This document shows, one piece after another, positions 1 through 8,444 of a stretch of 39,981 nt of DNA. The translations under genes and the position numbers were made by a program. The first letter of the stretch is position 1, and every line of letters begins with the position of its first letter. Origin of the DNA: Halobacteriales archaeon QS_8_69_73 (GTDB taxonomy: Archaea > Halobacteriota > Halobacteria > Halobacteriales > Haloarculaceae); NCBI GenBank assembly GCA_003022945.1, contig PXRZ01000043.1, forward strand, positions 1-39,981. The letters are read 5' to 3'. The notes beneath the pieces are model-generated. The model was not told where the DNA came from, did no database searches, and saw only the letters and a program-made list of their open reading frames with translations.

Positions 1-1
1 T

Positions 2-18
2 ACCCCGATAGACGGGGT
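2..18. repeat. Perfect 6-bp inverted repeat at window edge
   Basis: The arms ACCCCG and CGGGGT are separated by 5 nt. A second ACCCC-TGAA-GGGGT hairpin lies at 101-114, 22 nt before the DUF354 gene. Positions 1-135 hold no credible ORF, so these may be a terminator or operator belonging to an unseen upstream gene. Function is unknown; only the symmetry is seen. Confidence 0.35.
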
Positions 19-135
19 TGCGGGTTCTAAACGTACCGATTTCGAAACCCGGGCCGGCCGAAGCGCGGTGGTCGGCGGCGCATCCGACGCGCTTCCTCGT
101 ACCCCTGAAGGGGTGGGTTTCCGCGCTGTACCACT

Positions 136-1158
136 ATGAAGGTCGCCGTCACCGTCCAGCACCCGGCCCACGTTCACTTCTTCGACAGCGTCGCCGCCGA
201 TCTGGAGGCGGCGGGCCACGAAACGCGCGTCTACGCCCGGGAGAAGGGCGTGGTCGCCGACCTCCTGGCCCGCAGCGACGTCGCCCACGAGCTGCTGGCC
301 GGCGAGGCCGGCTCCATTCCGGCGCTCGCAGCCGTCCAGTCGCTGTACGAACTCCGGCTGCTGCGCCGGATCCGGCGCTTCGAGCCCGACGTCGTGACCG
401 CCATCGGCGGGGTCGCGGCCGCCCACGTCTCGACGCTCCTGGACACCCCCTCCGTCGTGTTCTACGACACCGAGCACGCGGCGCTCGTGACGCGGCTCGC
501 CTACCCGTTCGCGGACGTGGTCTGTACGCCCCTCACCTACCGCGAACCCGTCCCCGGCACCCACCGGCGCTACCCCGGCTGCCACGAACTGGCCTACCTC
601 CACCCGGACCGGTTCAGCCCCGACCCCGCGGCGGTCGAGGGGCTCGGCTTCGACCCGGCCGAGCGGTTCGTCGTGCTGAGAGCGAGCGACTGGTCGGCCT
701 CCCACGACGTCGCGGCCGGCGGGTTCCGGGACCTCGTCGCGGCGGTCGAGCGGCTGGAGGCGGCCGGCGCCCGCGTCGTGCTCCTGCCCGAGGGCGACCC
801 GCCGGCGGCCGTCGCGGACCGACAGCGGGAGGTTCCGCCCGACGCCGTCCACGACCTGCTGGCCTACGCCGATCTCTACGTCGGCGAGGGCGCCACGATG
901 GCCGCCGAAAGCGGGGTGCTTGGTACGCCGGCCGTCTACGTGAACTCCCTGTCGATGGGCTACACCGACTGGCTCGAACACCACGGCCTGTTGTTCGGCT
1001 ACCACGGCGACGACCGCCACGAGCGGGGCCTAGACCGGGCCGAAGCGCTTCTGGAATCGGACGTCGACTGGCAACGACGTCGCGACCGGCTTCTGGCCCG
1101 CGCGACGGACACGGCCAGCGTCGCCGTCGCGGAACTGAAACGGGCCGCGGCCGGATGA
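136..1158 (+). CDS. DUF354 family protein (GT-B fold, glycan biosynthesis)
   Basis: 340 aa, starting MKVAVTVQHPAHVHFF. The HPAHVHFF signature near residues 9-16 is typical of DUF354 proteins, which have a GT-B fold related to UDP-GlcNAc 2-epimerases and nucleotide-sugar transferases. A second conserved stretch, GEGATMAAESGVLGTPAVYV (about 250-270), corresponds to the C-terminal nucleotide-sugar binding half. There is no signal peptide, so it should be cytosolic. The stop overlaps the ATG of the next glycosyltransferase in an ATGA, so the two are almost certainly translationally coupled. The exact substrate cannot be read from sequence; a role in building a surface glycan is inferred from neighbours. 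No clear TATA box was found, and the promoter may lie outside the window. Confidence 0.82.
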   Translation: MKVAVTVQHPAHVHFFDSVAADLEAAGHETRVYAREKGVVADLLARSDVAHELLAGEAGSIPALAAVQSLYELRLLRRIRRFEPDVVTAIGGVAAAHVSTLLDTPSVVFYDTEHAALVTRLAYPFADVVCTPLTYREPVPGTHRRYPGCHELAYLHPDRFSPDPAAVEGLGFDPAERFVVLRASDWSASHDVAAGGFRDLVAAVERLEAAGARVVLLPEGDPPAAVADRQREVPPDAVHDLLAYADLYVGEGATMAAESGVLGTPAVYVNSLSMGYTDWLEHHGLLFGYHGDDRHERGLDRAEALLESDVDWQRRRDRLLARATDTASVAVAELKRAAAG

Positions 1159-2072
1159 AGGCCCTCCAGCTCGTGACGACGCCGCGGCCGTTCTTCGACG
1201 ACCAGCTCGCGGCCCTCGAGCGCCACGGCGTGGAGTGTACGACGGTGACGGTTCCGGGCGACCGCGGCGACCGAACTCCCGTCGATCTCCTCCGGTTCGT
1301 GCGACAGGTTCGTCGGGTCGCCGACGACAGCTACGACGTGGTTCACGCGAACTTCGGGCTCACCGGCCCGGCCGCCCTCGTCCAGCCGGTCCGGCCGGTC
1401 GTCCTCACGCTGTGGGGAACCGACGTGATGGGCGATCACCGGGCCGTGAGAACCCTGAGCCGGCTGTCGGCTCGCCGGGCCGACGCCGTCGTCTTCCCCT
1501 CCCGACGCCTGACCGACTACCTCGATTGTCCCCATCACCTGGTCCAGTTCGGCGTCGACACGGAGCTGTTCCGACCGATACCGCGGGATACCGCCCGCGC
1601 GACGCTCGGGTGGGATCCCGAGCAGCCCGTCGTACTGTTCCCGTACGATCCCGACCGTGCGGTCAAGAACTATCCGCGGGCGGTGGACGTCGTCGATCGG
1701 CTGGCGGCCGACGCCGACCTGCGCGTCGTGACGGGCGTGCCGCACGAGCAGGTGCCGACGTACATGAACGCCAGCGACGCGGTCCTGATCACGTCCCGCC
1801 GGGAGAGCGGACCGCTGGTCGTCAAGGAGGCGGCGGCGTGCAACGTCCCCGTCGTTTCGACGGACGTCGGGTTCGTCCGGGACGTCCTCGGTCCGGTCGA
1901 CGCCAGCGCGGTCCGGGAGACCGACGCCGGCCTGGCGGCGGCGCTGGACCGCGTACTGGCCGACCATCGGCGGTCCGACGGCCGTAGGAGTGCCCCGGAG
2001 CTGAAGGCAGACGAACTCGGCGCACGTCTCAGCGACCTGTACGAATCGCTCGCCGCTAAACGGTCGACGTGA
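1155..2072 (+). CDS. GT4-type glycosyltransferase
   Basis: 305 aa. The ATG overlaps the stop of the DUF354 gene (ATGA), and homology begins at MKALQLVTT; the much longer open frame upstream is out-of-phase shadow of DUF354. N-terminal half: VVHANFGLTGPAAL and LTLWGTDVMG, typical acceptor-side motifs of GT-B family 4 enzymes. C-terminal half: FPYDPDRAVKNYPRAVDVV (donor-side loop) followed by SDAVLITSRRESGPLVVKEA, whose E-x-x-x-x-x-x-E pattern is the GT4 hallmark for nucleotide-sugar binding. It probably adds one sugar to a lipid- or protein-linked glycan on the cytosolic face. Somewhat short for GT4 (usually 350-400 aa). The sugar and acceptor are unknown. Confidence 0.85.
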   Translation: MKALQLVTTPRPFFDDQLAALERHGVECTTVTVPGDRGDRTPVDLLRFVRQVRRVADDSYDVVHANFGLTGPAALVQPVRPVVLTLWGTDVMGDHRAVRTLSRLSARRADAVVFPSRRLTDYLDCPHHLVQFGVDTELFRPIPRDTARATLGWDPEQPVVLFPYDPDRAVKNYPRAVDVVDRLAADADLRVVTGVPHEQVPTYMNASDAVLITSRRESGPLVVKEAAACNVPVVSTDVGFVRDVLGPVDASAVRETDAGLAAALDRVLADHRRSDGRRSAPELKADELGARLSDLYESLAAKRST

Positions 2073-2151
2073 CGACGAGAGCCGAAAGCTGACGGCGGTA
2101 CGGTGTGGGGCCAGTCACCGCCGCCGGGACGGGGCCGCCTGCCCGGTCCGG

Positions 2152-3141
2152 TCAGCGGCCGCGGCGAAGCGTGACTCCGACGGCGCCCACGGCGATCAGA
2201 CCGCCGAGCGCGGCTACGGGGACGGCCTGGCCGCGGACGACGGCCCAGCCGACGCCGGGCACCTGTCGCGGCGCCACCGCGGCCCGCCGCAGGTGTGCGA
2301 GGCCGGTCCGGAGGTCGCCGTCGCGGAGCCGGGCCTTCGCGAGTATCAGCGCGTGGCGGCCCTCGACGTCGTGGCCCGCGGCCTCCAGCGCCGCGACCGT
2401 GTCGGCGAACGTCTCGAGGTAGTGTTCGTCGGCGGCCTCGACGGCGTCGGCCGCGGGGTCGTCGGACTCGTGCCGGACGACGAGCGGCTCCGGGACGTGG
2501 GCCAGTTTGCCCTGCCGAAGAATACGGACGAGGAACTCCGCGTCCTGGAACCGGTCGAAGGACTCGTCGAAGCCGCCGAGCCGCTCGGCGACCGCCCGTT
2601 CGACGAGGAGCGTCGAGCCGGCGTGGGTGTGGAGGTCGTCGAGCAGGACGTCGGCGACGAGCTCCTCGCCGCCCTCGACCGGCTCGGCCGACTCGGCCGA
2701 CTCGGCCGACCCGGCGTCGCGGAGGAGATCGGCCACCGCGACCTCAAGGCGCCCGAGGAGTCCGTCGTGGGTCCGCTCGACATCGCAGTACGCCGCGACC
2801 CACTCGTCATCGTCGCCGCGGTCGTCGAGCCGGTCGAGCTGTCGTTCGAGCTTGCGCGGCCGCCACTCGTCGTCGGAATCCAGGAACGCGACGTACTCGC
2901 CGGTCGCGTGCTCGATTCCGGTGTTCCGCGCCGCGGACGCACCGCGGTTCTCGTCGTGGGCGACGCGTTCCAGCCGCGGGTCCCGGCGCCGCTCGACGAC
3001 GGCCGCGGTCTCGTCGGCCGAGGCGTCGTCGACGACGACGACCTCGAGGTCGGTGTGCGTCTGTGCGAGCACGCTGTCGATCGCTCGCCCGAGCACCGGC
3101 GCCCGGTCGTACGTCGGAATGATGACGCTGACGGTCGGCAT
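2152..3141 (-). CDS. GT2 family glycosyltransferase
   Basis: 329 aa from MPTVSVIIPTYDRAP, the canonical GT2 beginning. DDAS near 40 and the catalytic DSD near 95 (YVAFLDSDDEWRP) bind the nucleotide sugar and metal. The middle contains an Ala/Glu/Ser-rich loop (about 150-165) made of short ESAE repeats. The last ~30 residues include one hydrophobic stretch (VPVAALGGLIAVGAVGVTL) ending in RRGR, so the enzyme may be membrane-anchored at its C-terminus. The open frame extends 49 codons upstream, but this start has a TATA-like box (GTAATAAAAC) about 28 nt upstream, fitting a leaderless mRNA. The shared TTAC-N7-GTAA palindrome lies just upstream. Convergent with the GT4 gene. Confidence 0.88.
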   Translation of the reverse strand: MPTVSVIIPTYDRAPVLGRAIDSVLAQTHTDLEVVVVDDASADETAAVVERRRDPRLERVAHDENRGASAARNTGIEHATGEYVAFLDSDDEWRPRKLERQLDRLDDRGDDDEWVAAYCDVERTHDGLLGRLEVAVADLLRDAGSAESAESAEPVEGGEELVADVLLDDLHTHAGSTLLVERAVAERLGGFDESFDRFQDAEFLVRILRQGKLAHVPEPLVVRHESDDPAADAVEAADEHYLETFADTVAALEAAGHDVEGRHALILAKARLRDGDLRTGLAHLRRAAVAPRQVPGVGWAVVRGQAVPVAALGGLIAVGAVGVTLRRGR

Positions 3142-3172
3142 CGGTCGGGCGGTCGGCGGCCGCGCGGTTTTA

Positions 3173-3187
3173 TTACGGGCCCGGTAA
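3173..3187 (-). promoter_or_regulatory. TTAC-N7-GTAA palindrome at GT2 promoter
   Basis: TTAC-GGGCCCG-GTAA, with the whole core self-complementary. It abuts the TATA-like box of the GT2 gene (start 3141), 32 nt from the ATG. Same architecture as 5209, 8430, 10782, 12008 and 12116. Candidate operator; the cognate regulator is unknown. Confidence 0.55.
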
Positions 3188-3259
3188 CCGGCGCGGTGCG
3201 GCGCGGAACGGCGCGGTCGGAACGCCGCGTGCGGCGCCCTCGATTGCGGAAGTCGGCGG

Positions 3260-5167
3260 TCAGGACTCGACGCAGAGCGTGACGTCACCGTTTGCGTAGA
3301 GGACGTCCCGGCCCGCGCAGGCGCCCCGGGGACCGACGCGCCGGACGGCCACCGTTCCGTTCCGGACGAACAGCGGTGCGCCGTTAGTCTGGTACCCCCG
3401 GTGGACCACCCGGTTGTTGGCCATCCGGCCGTTTTCGGTCACCGCGGCCTGGACGGCGAGGTGGCTGTCGGTCCGCCGGAACACGGTCGCGTACGGCGAG
3501 TCGGTCCACACCGGGTCGTCCGCGGAGACGATGGCGCCGACCGTGTGAACGCCGGCGACCTCGGACTCGGTGTATCCGAAGCGGAGCTGGTGTTCGGAAA
3601 ATGGCGGTGCATCACGCGTCGCGTCCCCGGCGACGAGCATCGTCGCGGGGAACGCGATCACGACGACGAGAAGACAGGCGGTCGCCACCCTGGGGTGGGC
3701 GCTGGTGGCGAGATACGCCAGCCCGAGGACGCCGAGGACGGCCATCGGGGCGTAGAGGAACGCGAACCAGCGGCCCGGCAGGAATATGTCGATGCCGAAC
3801 AGCGGGATGACGAGCGCGAAGGTGCCCATCGCGACGCTGCTCAGGACGAAGGTGAGCGTCGCGTGGGAGGCGCGAGCGCCGTTGAGGACGTACAATGAGC
3901 CGAGGATGCCGACGCCCGCGGTGAAGACGAAGCCGAAAACGTCGATGTAGGCCACGAGCGTGTCGATCAGCCCGGTCACGCCGGCGGCCGCCTCCGCCGC
4001 GGCGGCGTCGGTGGGTCGCTCCTGGAGCGTGAACAGCCCGAGACTCTCCCGCAGGCGGCCGGCGAACTGGACGGAGATCACCCCGAGGAACCGTCCGCCC
4101 CGATACGGCGTGATACTCCAAACGAACGTCATGATGCCGGTTTGAAACAGAAGAATGCCGGTGACATCGTTCATCGCGTCGGAGCGGTACGGGATGTCGG
4201 CCGCGAGCAGCAGCTGGACCGCGACGGCGCTGGCCAGGACGACGAACATCACGAAGGCCCCGACCTGGTGGATCAGCGGATTCGCGCCGATGACGACGGA
4301 AAGCAGCACGATGTCCCGTGGCGCCCGGAACATCATGATGCGGACGAGCAGATAGAGTCCGACGAGAAAGCCCACGAGCGAGAGGCTGTTCGGAATCAAC
4401 ACGAGCGACCAGCGTACGGCCTGATCGCTGATGGCGTACAGGGCGGCGGCGGCGAGCGCCCACCGGGGGCCGATGAACAGCCTGGCGGTCGCGTAGATCA
4501 CGAGCGGGACGAACACCATCGCGACGCCGAGCGAGAGATACAGCGCGACACGGATCGGAATGCGAGCCAGAACCGAGGTGGTGACGACGAGGAGGTGGTA
4601 CAGCGGCGCAGTGTAGTACTTCTGGGCGCGAGAGGGGAACTCGAGCATCGCGTCAAGGGTGCCGGCGTCGTGGACCGCCCGTACGAGCTCCACGTGGGTC
4701 CAGGTGTCGACGCCGATGACGCCGGCGGTGGTCGTGAGCGCGGCGAGCCTGACGACGGCGGCGAGCGCGAGCAGCTGGACGAGAACCGCGATGGGCCGCA
4801 GGTCCCCCCGTTCGGCGAACAGGACCTGGATCAGTATGAGCGTACCGACGCCGCCGGACAGGAGCAAGACCGGCACGGTCCGCCGGCCGTAGTAGGTGGT
4901 GAGTACGACGACGGCGGCGAGCGTGAAGAACACGGCCGCCGGGAGCAGCCGCAGGACGACCGTCGGGAGCGTCGGGAGCCCCGTGTTCGGGCGCGTTCGC
5001 CGGGTCGCCAGGAGGTACAGCAGGCAGGCGAGGATCAGCGCCGGCGGCAGGACGTCGGCGTAGAGATGGGTGACGACGACCCGGAGTGGGAGCCCGAGCA
5101 CGCCGACGATGGCGCCGACGACCGCCGCCATGCGGTCGATTCGCCAACCCCTCGGCTGGCCAGCCAT
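3260..5167 (-). CDS. Polytopic membrane protein, GT-C/GT39-like glycosyltransferase candidate
   Basis: 635 aa from MAGQPRGWRID, with about 12-13 hydrophobic helices followed by a roughly 130-residue soluble C-terminal domain. After several helices the first large loop carries VIGVDTWTHVELVRAVHDAG, an acidic loop of the kind that holds the catalytic Asp in GT-C enzymes, followed by YYTAPLYH. These support a membrane sugar transferase using a polyprenyl-linked donor on the outer face. It lacks the WWDYG block of AglB/STT3, so it is probably not the oligosaccharyltransferase. The frame stays open for 526 more codons upstream, antisense to the beta-helix gene; that part is shadow. Start chosen because hydrophobic helices begin right after it and a promoter palindrome lies 42 nt upstream. 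Confidence 0.75.
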   Translation of the reverse strand: MAGQPRGWRIDRMAAVVGAIVGVLGLPLRVVVTHLYADVLPPALILACLLYLLATRRTRPNTGLPTLPTVVLRLLPAAVFFTLAAVVVLTTYYGRRTVPVLLLSGGVGTLILIQVLFAERGDLRPIAVLVQLLALAAVVRLAALTTTAGVIGVDTWTHVELVRAVHDAGTLDAMLEFPSRAQKYYTAPLYHLLVVTTSVLARIPIRVALYLSLGVAMVFVPLVIYATARLFIGPRWALAAAALYAISDQAVRWSLVLIPNSLSLVGFLVGLYLLVRIMMFRAPRDIVLLSVVIGANPLIHQVGAFVMFVVLASAVAVQLLLAADIPYRSDAMNDVTGILLFQTGIMTFVWSITPYRGGRFLGVISVQFAGRLRESLGLFTLQERPTDAAAAEAAAGVTGLIDTLVAYIDVFGFVFTAGVGILGSLYVLNGARASHATLTFVLSSVAMGTFALVIPLFGIDIFLPGRWFAFLYAPMAVLGVLGLAYLATSAHPRVATACLLVVVIAFPATMLVAGDATRDAPPFSEHQLRFGYTESEVAGVHTVGAIVSADDPVWTDSPYATVFRRTDSHLAVQAAVTENGRMANNRVVHRGYQTNGAPLFVRNGTVAVRRVGPRGACAGRDVLYANGDVTLCVES

Positions 5168-5208
5168 CGCGTGCGTCACTACCCCCGGTTCGACACGACC
5201 CGTGGTTA

Positions 5209-5223
5209 CTACGTGGCGCGTAG
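5209..5223 (-). promoter_or_regulatory. CTAC-N7-GTAG palindrome upstream of GT-C-like gene
   Basis: CTAC-GTGGCGC-GTAG, a variant of the TTAS-N7-STAA element with the same 7-nt spacer. Read toward the 5167 start it is CTACGCGCCACGTAG, close to the flippase copy TTACCGCCCACGTAA. A weaker half-match, TTAG-GAAGTAC-ATAA, lies at 5271-5285 on the beta-helix side of the same divergent intergenic region. Confidence 0.42.
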
Positions 5224-5353
5224 CCCATTCGCCGGGAGCGAGGGCCGGTCGAGCGAGACTGTTTCGGCCCTTAGGAAGTACATAAACGCCGGGGGAGTCT
5301 CTCGTCGCCGACCATTCCACAATATTTAATCCTTCGAACGGAGAAGATCTACC

Positions 5354-6712
5354 GTGGACGATGACCTCAGCCGCCGGAGTTTCCTCGGGGGAGTCGGCGC
5401 CGCAGTATCGGTGGCGCCCATCGGTTCGGTCGACCGAGCCGGAGGGTCGTTCGACGCCGTCGTCGACGTTTCTGCGGTCGGGGGAGACCCTTCCGGCGGG
5501 GCCGCCGTCGACGACGTTATCACGGATGTCGCACGCGACGGCATGCTGCTCGAGTTTCCGGACGGCCGGTATCGGGTCGACGACCTGACGCTGACCGACC
5601 TGGAGGGGGTCGGCCTGTCGGCGGCCGGAGACGCCACCCTCGTTCCGGGGGCGGCCTGCGAGAACTGGCTGACCATGGCCGAGGTCGAGGATTTCCTGTT
5701 CGAGGGGTTCACGCTCGACAACACGGCCTCGGGCTGCGCCCCGACGGTGGTGATGCGGGCCAGCGACGGCCTCGAGGTCCGCGACGTGACGAAGCGGGGA
5801 TACCACGACGGCGACAACACGGCGTTCGGGTTCGCCGTCACCGACGCGACCGGTACGGGCATCGTCGAGCGCCTCCGGGTTCCGGACGGCAGCATCCCGG
5901 TGAAGCCCGTCGGCGTGTACGTCCAAGGCGAGGGCACGATCACGTTCCGGGACTGCCACATCGAGGGGTTCGGGAACAACGGCCTCTACGCGTCGATGGC
6001 CGACGGCCCCGTCCACGTCGAGGGGGGTCGCTACGTGGGCAACGACCGTGCGAACGTCCGTCTCGGCAGCCCGAACTCCTCCGTTCGTCGCGCCGACATC
6101 GTCGCCCGAGCGGCGGACCCGATGCCCCGGAACGCCCGGGGGGTTCGGTTCTCGGACGGGCCCGGCCCCGTCTTGATCGAGGACTGTCACATCCACATGG
6201 CGGGGGGCCGAGGGATGGGTGGCATCGTCAACGCATACAACGGAGGGACCCTGGAGGTCAGAGACACCGTGGTCCGTATCAGCCCGGAGTACCGAAATCT
6301 CAGGGGGACCCACACCGGCTACGGCGTGCTGCTCGACGAGGCGAGTGCCGCCCCGACGGGGACCCGGACGCTGGAGAACGTCCAGGTCGTCGGTGGGGGC
6401 AGCGGCGGCGCCGCACTCCGGATCCGACGGGGGGACACGACGCTGCGGGACTGCTGTATCCACCAGACCGGCGACCGCGACGGCCTCCGGTTCGAGCAGG
6501 ATCCGAGCGACGTCACGGTCGTCGACACCGCCATCGACGTGCCCGGCCGACGGGTCACCGGAAGCGCGGATCTCGACTTCGAGCGCGCGTCGGCGGGCAG
6601 GTGTACCGGCGACGACCCGTCTTCCGGCCCGAACGAGATCCGAGGGGACGGAAGGCGAGACGACGAAATCCCCGATTCCGGTGGAACGCTCCCGACGAAC
6701 TGGACCTGCTGA
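5354..6712 (+). CDS. Tat-exported right-handed beta-helix protein
   Basis: 452 aa, GTG start. The N-terminus DDDLSRRSFLGGVGAAVSVAPI is a twin-arginine signal (SRRSFLG plus short hydrophobic core), so it is exported folded, as usual for haloarchaea. The body has irregular ~22-residue repeats rich in Gly, Asn, Asp and Val (for example GTITFRDCHIEGFGNNGLYA), the pattern of a pectate-lyase-like parallel beta-helix. Cysteines appear in DCHIHM and DCCIHQ. TATA-like box AATATTTAAT sits about 28 nt before the GTG; an in-frame stop at 5327 leaves no earlier start. Divergent from the GT-C-like gene. It may trim or bind a surface polysaccharide; no catalytic residues could be assigned, so activity is uncertain. 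Confidence 0.8.
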   Translation: MDDDLSRRSFLGGVGAAVSVAPIGSVDRAGGSFDAVVDVSAVGGDPSGGAAVDDVITDVARDGMLLEFPDGRYRVDDLTLTDLEGVGLSAAGDATLVPGAACENWLTMAEVEDFLFEGFTLDNTASGCAPTVVMRASDGLEVRDVTKRGYHDGDNTAFGFAVTDATGTGIVERLRVPDGSIPVKPVGVYVQGEGTITFRDCHIEGFGNNGLYASMADGPVHVEGGRYVGNDRANVRLGSPNSSVRRADIVARAADPMPRNARGVRFSDGPGPVLIEDCHIHMAGGRGMGGIVNAYNGGTLEVRDTVVRISPEYRNLRGTHTGYGVLLDEASAAPTGTRTLENVQVVGGGSGGAALRIRRGDTTLRDCCIHQTGDRDGLRFEQDPSDVTVVDTAIDVPGRRVTGSADLDFERASAGRCTGDDPSSGPNEIRGDGRRDDEIPDSGGTLPTNWTC

Positions 6713-6748
6713 GACGCGACGGTCGCGCCGCGAGCGCCACGGCAATTT

Positions 6749-7333
6749 CTATTCCGATGATTCGGCGGGAGACTCCGGGGGCCGGCCGCGTCGGAGCCCG
6801 GGCGCACCGTCGAGAAGCCACAGCGCCGCCGCGGTCCCGAGAAACGCCAGTTCAAGCGCGACGAGGCGGCGAGCACCGGGCTGGGCTAGGCGGTGGAGAT
6901 GTCGGGTCAGGTACAGGATCGTTCGTTGCAGGGATCCGACCTCCACGGCGTACCCCGGGTGGGTGACGACCGGCCAGAGCACGCGCGAGAGCGCGGGTCC
7001 CTCGCCGAAGACGATCGGATAGCAGATGTCGGCGACGAGATGGGAAACGTAGGTCACGATGAACGCCGCACCGACGCGACCGTGGTCGCGGTCGGCGGCC
7101 ACGGTACCGACGGCCGCGATGACGGCGAGCGCGACGAAGGCGGAGTGAGCGACGGCGTACCCGGTGGGAAAGACATCGAGCGACCACGACAGCGGCTTGT
7201 CGATCAGGTCGGGTGCGAGCGCGCCGACGGCCACCGCGGCGGCCTCGTGCCGTCGTGGTGGGTCACCCGTCGCCAGCCGGACCGACAGCGAGTACGCCAG
7301 GTACCCCAGTGCCAGGTGCTCCCAGGGCCACAT
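6749..7333 (-). CDS. Membrane-bound metal-dependent hydrolase (DUF457/YdjM-like)
   Basis: 194 aa from MWPWEHLALGYLAY. It has 4-5 hydrophobic helices and the His/Asp pattern of the DUF457 (YdjM) family: EHL near the start, APDLIDKP, AHSAF and SHLVADICYP. These residues are thought to bind metal near the membrane surface. Its start overlaps the stop of the DUF1616 gene (TGATG), so it is second in a two-gene operon. The tail (about 170-194) is charged. Family members are poorly characterised; a role in lipid or glycan-lipid metabolism is inference. A longer open frame extending to 8203 is shadow. Confidence 0.77.
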   Translation of the reverse strand: MWPWEHLALGYLAYSLSVRLATGDPPRRHEAAAVAVGALAPDLIDKPLSWSLDVFPTGYAVAHSAFVALAVIAAVGTVAADRDHGRVGAAFIVTYVSHLVADICYPIVFGEGPALSRVLWPVVTHPGYAVEVGSLQRTILYLTRHLHRLAQPGARRLVALELAFLGTAAALWLLDGAPGLRRGRPPESPAESSE

Positions 7334-8400
7334 CAGCGCCCGTCCGGGCCGTCGTTGCCCGCCACGACGGCCGATTCCTCCTGGGGCGGTTGCACGCGCA
7401 CGTCGACCCCGAGAACCCGGTAGGCGTTCGCCGGCGCCGGCTCCAGCGGTACCCCACCGCGGAAGACGAGGTAGGTGAGCCGGAGGTCGGCGCCGGACTC
7501 GGAAGGGCGGATTTCGTGGCGGCGTTCGACCGACTCGCCGTGCTCGAGGGTGGCGGCGAACCGGTCGAGCTCTTCGACGGTCCGTCGTGTCCCGTCGTCG
7601 GAGCGGGCGATCTGAACGACGACCTGGTACTCCGCGCGCTCGTACTCGTGGTTGCGTAAACCGACGGCCAGCTCCGTCGACGCTCCGGCCGTGAGCTCGC
7701 GGGGAACGGCCGCCGTCGTCAGGTTCCCGTCGTCGTTTTCGGCGACGAGATAGGCCTCGGTGAACCGGTCGCCGGCCGGCGGCGGTGCGGTCGCGGCGAA
7801 AGCGACGCTTCCGGCGAAGGCGATCAGGCTCACCGCCACGGCGCCTCGGATCAGCCAGTCCTCGGCGGTGGCCGACGACCAGCCCACCAGCGGGCGGCTG
7901 CCCCCGGAATCGAGCTCCTGGGACACCGGCACCGGGCCGAACGGCGTGAACCGCTTCGGGGCCGGGAGCCGGAGCCGGCGAGCGAACGCGACGACGGCAA
8001 GCAGCACCATTGGCCCGCAGACGGCCGCGAGCAACGGGCCGGCCCGGAGCGGCGACGGCGAGATGTCGACGACGAGCGCGAGCAGCGGAACGATGACGAC
8101 GCTCACCGGGATGGCGAGGGCGAGCCGGTCGACGCGGCTGAGCCCGTAGCTCACCGGCGCGTCGGCGTGTGCGCCGCGTTGCTCCGGGTCGAACGCCTGC
8201 CATTCGACGTTCTCGCGGGGCATCCGTTCGGGGTAGAGAGCGGCGACCAGCGCGTACCCCGGTAGCAGGACGACCGTCGGCACCACCACGAGCGCGCGGA
8301 GGACCGGCGCGACCTCGAACAGCACGACGTAGGCCGTGAGCCCGGCGTGGACGACCACGCAGACCAGGTCCACGTACCAGAACCGCGGCGCATCCGACAT
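7333..8400 (-). CDS. DUF1616 domain membrane protein
   Basis: 355 aa from MSDAPRFWYVDLV. Four N-terminal hydrophobic helices (about 10-160) include VVLLPGYALVAALYPERM, the DUF1616 signature region, with DRLALAIPVSVVIVPLL. A fifth helix is near 195, followed by an extracellular domain (about 215-350) that reads as an Ig-like fold. DUF1616 proteins are common in archaeal surface-glycan clusters; their function is unknown. A GTG codon directly before the ATG is an alternative start. TATA-like CTAATAAAGC lies about 28 nt upstream, fused to a TTAG-N7-CTAA palindrome. Translationally coupled to the DUF457-like gene. Confidence 0.8.
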   Translation of the reverse strand: MSDAPRFWYVDLVCVVVHAGLTAYVVLFEVAPVLRALVVVPTVVLLPGYALVAALYPERMPRENVEWQAFDPEQRGAHADAPVSYGLSRVDRLALAIPVSVVIVPLLALVVDISPSPLRAGPLLAAVCGPMVLLAVVAFARRLRLPAPKRFTPFGPVPVSQELDSGGSRPLVGWSSATAEDWLIRGAVAVSLIAFAGSVAFAATAPPPAGDRFTEAYLVAENDDGNLTTAAVPRELTAGASTELAVGLRNHEYERAEYQVVVQIARSDDGTRRTVEELDRFAATLEHGESVERRHEIRPSESGADLRLTYLVFRGGVPLEPAPANAYRVLGVDVRVQPPQEESAVVAGNDGPDGR

Positions 8401-8429
8401 CACTCGGAGGAGAGCCGCACGGAGCTTTA

Positions 8430-8444
8430 TTAGACCCGGGCTAA
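8430..8444 (-). promoter_or_regulatory. TTAG-N7-CTAA palindrome at DUF1616 promoter
   Basis: TTAG-ACCCGGG-CTAA, 30 nt from the DUF1616 start and overlapping the stop codon of the Thr/Pro-rich gene (8441-8443). This separates two otherwise adjacent same-strand operons, so it is likely to mark a real promoter. Confidence 0.55.

Noticed and set aside
18-1154. Long open frame upstream of the GT4 gene (Arg/Pro-rich)
   Set aside because: It is the out-of-phase shadow of the DUF354 gene; composition is Arg/Pro/Gly-rich and homology begins only at 1155.
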